Below, piece by piece: positions 63,420-64,000 of a stretch of 64,000 bases of DNA (position 1 is the stretch's first letter; every line of letters begins with the position of its first letter). Source of the stretch: an uncultured Aquimarina sp. (lineage in GTDB: Bacteria; Bacteroidota; Bacteroidia; Flavobacteriales; Flavobacteriaceae). The notes beneath the pieces were generated by a model. That model was not told where the DNA came from. It did not search any database and saw nothing but the letters and a program-made list of their open reading frames with translations. The position numbers were made by a program, and so were the translations under genes. The DNA is taken from positions 186,001 through 250,000 of the forward strand of contig NZ_CANMED010000005.1 in assembly GCF_947496855.1 (NCBI RefSeq). Reading direction: 5' to 3'.

Positions 63420-64000
63420 TTAGTGATTATGATTAAAATGAAGTACTAAGGATATGATTATAAACCCTAGAGGGATTACAATCGCAAATACCTTAGCAAA
63501 CTTAGTAGCTCCAACAGAAAATTTATTATTGAAACCAACGGATTGAAAAGATGATGCAAATCCGTGCCATAAGTGCAATGCCAAGAAAACAAAAGATAAG
63601 ACATATAATCCGGTACGTACTGGGCTTACAAATTTCTCTGTTAGCTCATGGTAGTAACGTGATGGGTCTTCTGGTGCAAACTCTATATACTTATGCACTA
63701 TTTCTGGAATCCAGAAATCGTAGAAGTGTAATCCTAAAAATGCTAAAATCACCAATCCCGAAAGAATCATGTTTCTAGACATCCAAGAAGCACCAGCTCC
63801 TCCATTATAATTAGCATATTTAACTGCTCTAGCATTTCTGTTTCTTATTTCCAAAACAAATCCCATAACAAAATGGAAAACCACTCCAAAAATTAATACT
63901 GGCTGCAGTGCAAACTGAACTACTGGATTTGTCCCCATAAAATGTGATAATTCGTTAAAAGTATCTGGGCTAAAAACAGAAGTAAAATTGATGGTAAAAT
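63420..64000 (-). CDS. sdhC: Succinate dehydrogenase cytochrome b subunit, truncated at window edge
   Basis: The frame runs from the window edge to the stop at 63420, with no stop codon up to 64000. So the ATG at 63938 is internal, and the true start lies outside the window. At least five hydrophobic helices are visible, with haem-ligand-type histidines in [24 protein letters not shown] and [14 protein letters not shown]. This is the single large membrane anchor of type-B Sdh/Frd. It is the first gene of the visible sdhCAB operon. Confidence 0.93.
   Translation of the reverse strand, partial: FTINFTSVFSPDTFNELSHFMGTNPVVQFALQPVLIFGVVFHFVMGFVLEIRNRNARAVKYANYNGGAGASWMSRNMILSGLVILAFLGLHFYDFWIPEIVHKYIEFAPEDPSRYYHELTEKFVSPVRTGLYVLSFVFLALHLWHGFASSFQSVGFNNKFSVGATKFAKVFAIVIPLGFIIISLVLHFNHNH

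Noticed and set aside
1..64000. tRNA, rRNA, CRISPR arrays and prophage
   Set aside because: No cloverleaf, repeat-spacer pattern, integrase or phage gene was recognised in any intergenic region read.

Overview
The window is about 64 kb of low-GC, gene-dense DNA from a member of the Bacteroidota, most likely a marine Flavobacteriaceae (Aquimarina-like; the genus is a guess from gene content). Supporting signs are several secreted proteins ending in type IX secretion (T9SS) sorting domains, lipoproteins with Bacteroidota lipoboxes, -7 promoter boxes of the TAnnTTTG type, weak Shine-Dalgarno sequences, a type-B sdhCAB locus, and the flavobacterial form of fbp, metG and mfd. I found no rRNA, tRNA, CRISPR array, insertion sequence or prophage.

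Layout. 0-4 kb: a minus-strand run of a GNAT acetyltransferase, a monofunctional aspartate kinase and an edge-truncated lysophospholipid acyltransferase, divergent from class I fructose-1,6-bisphosphatase. 4.3-7.6 kb: a compact four-gene plus-strand operon with a coiled-coil protein, a coiled-coil/sensor-domain protein like the N-terminal half of some OmpA-annotated proteins, a Ras/Rab-like small GTPase with an unusual switch II, and a cytoplasmic hybrid histidine kinase, closed by a strong terminator. 7.6-16 kb: a TerB-like protein, the four-gene ligase-associated DNA repair cassette (metallo-beta-lactamase nuclease, ATP-dependent ligase, Lhr-type helicase, metallophosphoesterase), a class V PLP enzyme and a tryptophan-rich membrane protein. 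16-26 kb: a large T9SS-secreted beta-helix protein, Mfd, and three poorly known proteins including two lipoproteins.

26-37 kb is the accessory and most interesting part. It holds two diverged copies of a module: a membrane-anchored AraC-type regulator, an NHL beta-propeller lipoprotein and a double-glycine-leader small peptide. Serine hydrolases and a DUF2268 metalloprotease-like protein lie beside them. The regulator and NHL genes share a promoter architecture: a CGACCG/TGGGCACA-type element (read on the + strand) about 20 nt upstream of a TAnnTTTG-like box. This suggests a small self-regulating regulon. One peptide gene is 56 codons (29454-29624). A second is 75 codons and is preceded by a 97-nt leader that recurs, ungapped at 78/97 identity, upstream of an unrelated lipoprotein gene at 26.0 kb. 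Decayed traces of further peptide copies are visible.

37-46 kb: aldo/keto reductase, YraN, LD-carboxypeptidase, then two tandem DUF1800-DUF1501 pairs whose DUF1501 members carry both a twin-arginine motif and a C-terminal T9SS-like domain. 46-64 kb: metG, two secreted proteins of unknown function around an MFS exporter, a histone-deacetylase-family hydrolase, a T9SS-secreted GH5 glycosidase, a zinc-ribbon protein with a GIDE-domain membrane protein, a CBS-domain protein, an M28 membrane peptidase overlapping an SDR-like gene, and sdhB-sdhA-sdhC running off the right edge.

Functions are assigned from motif and family recognition by eye. No database search, folding or alignment program was run.
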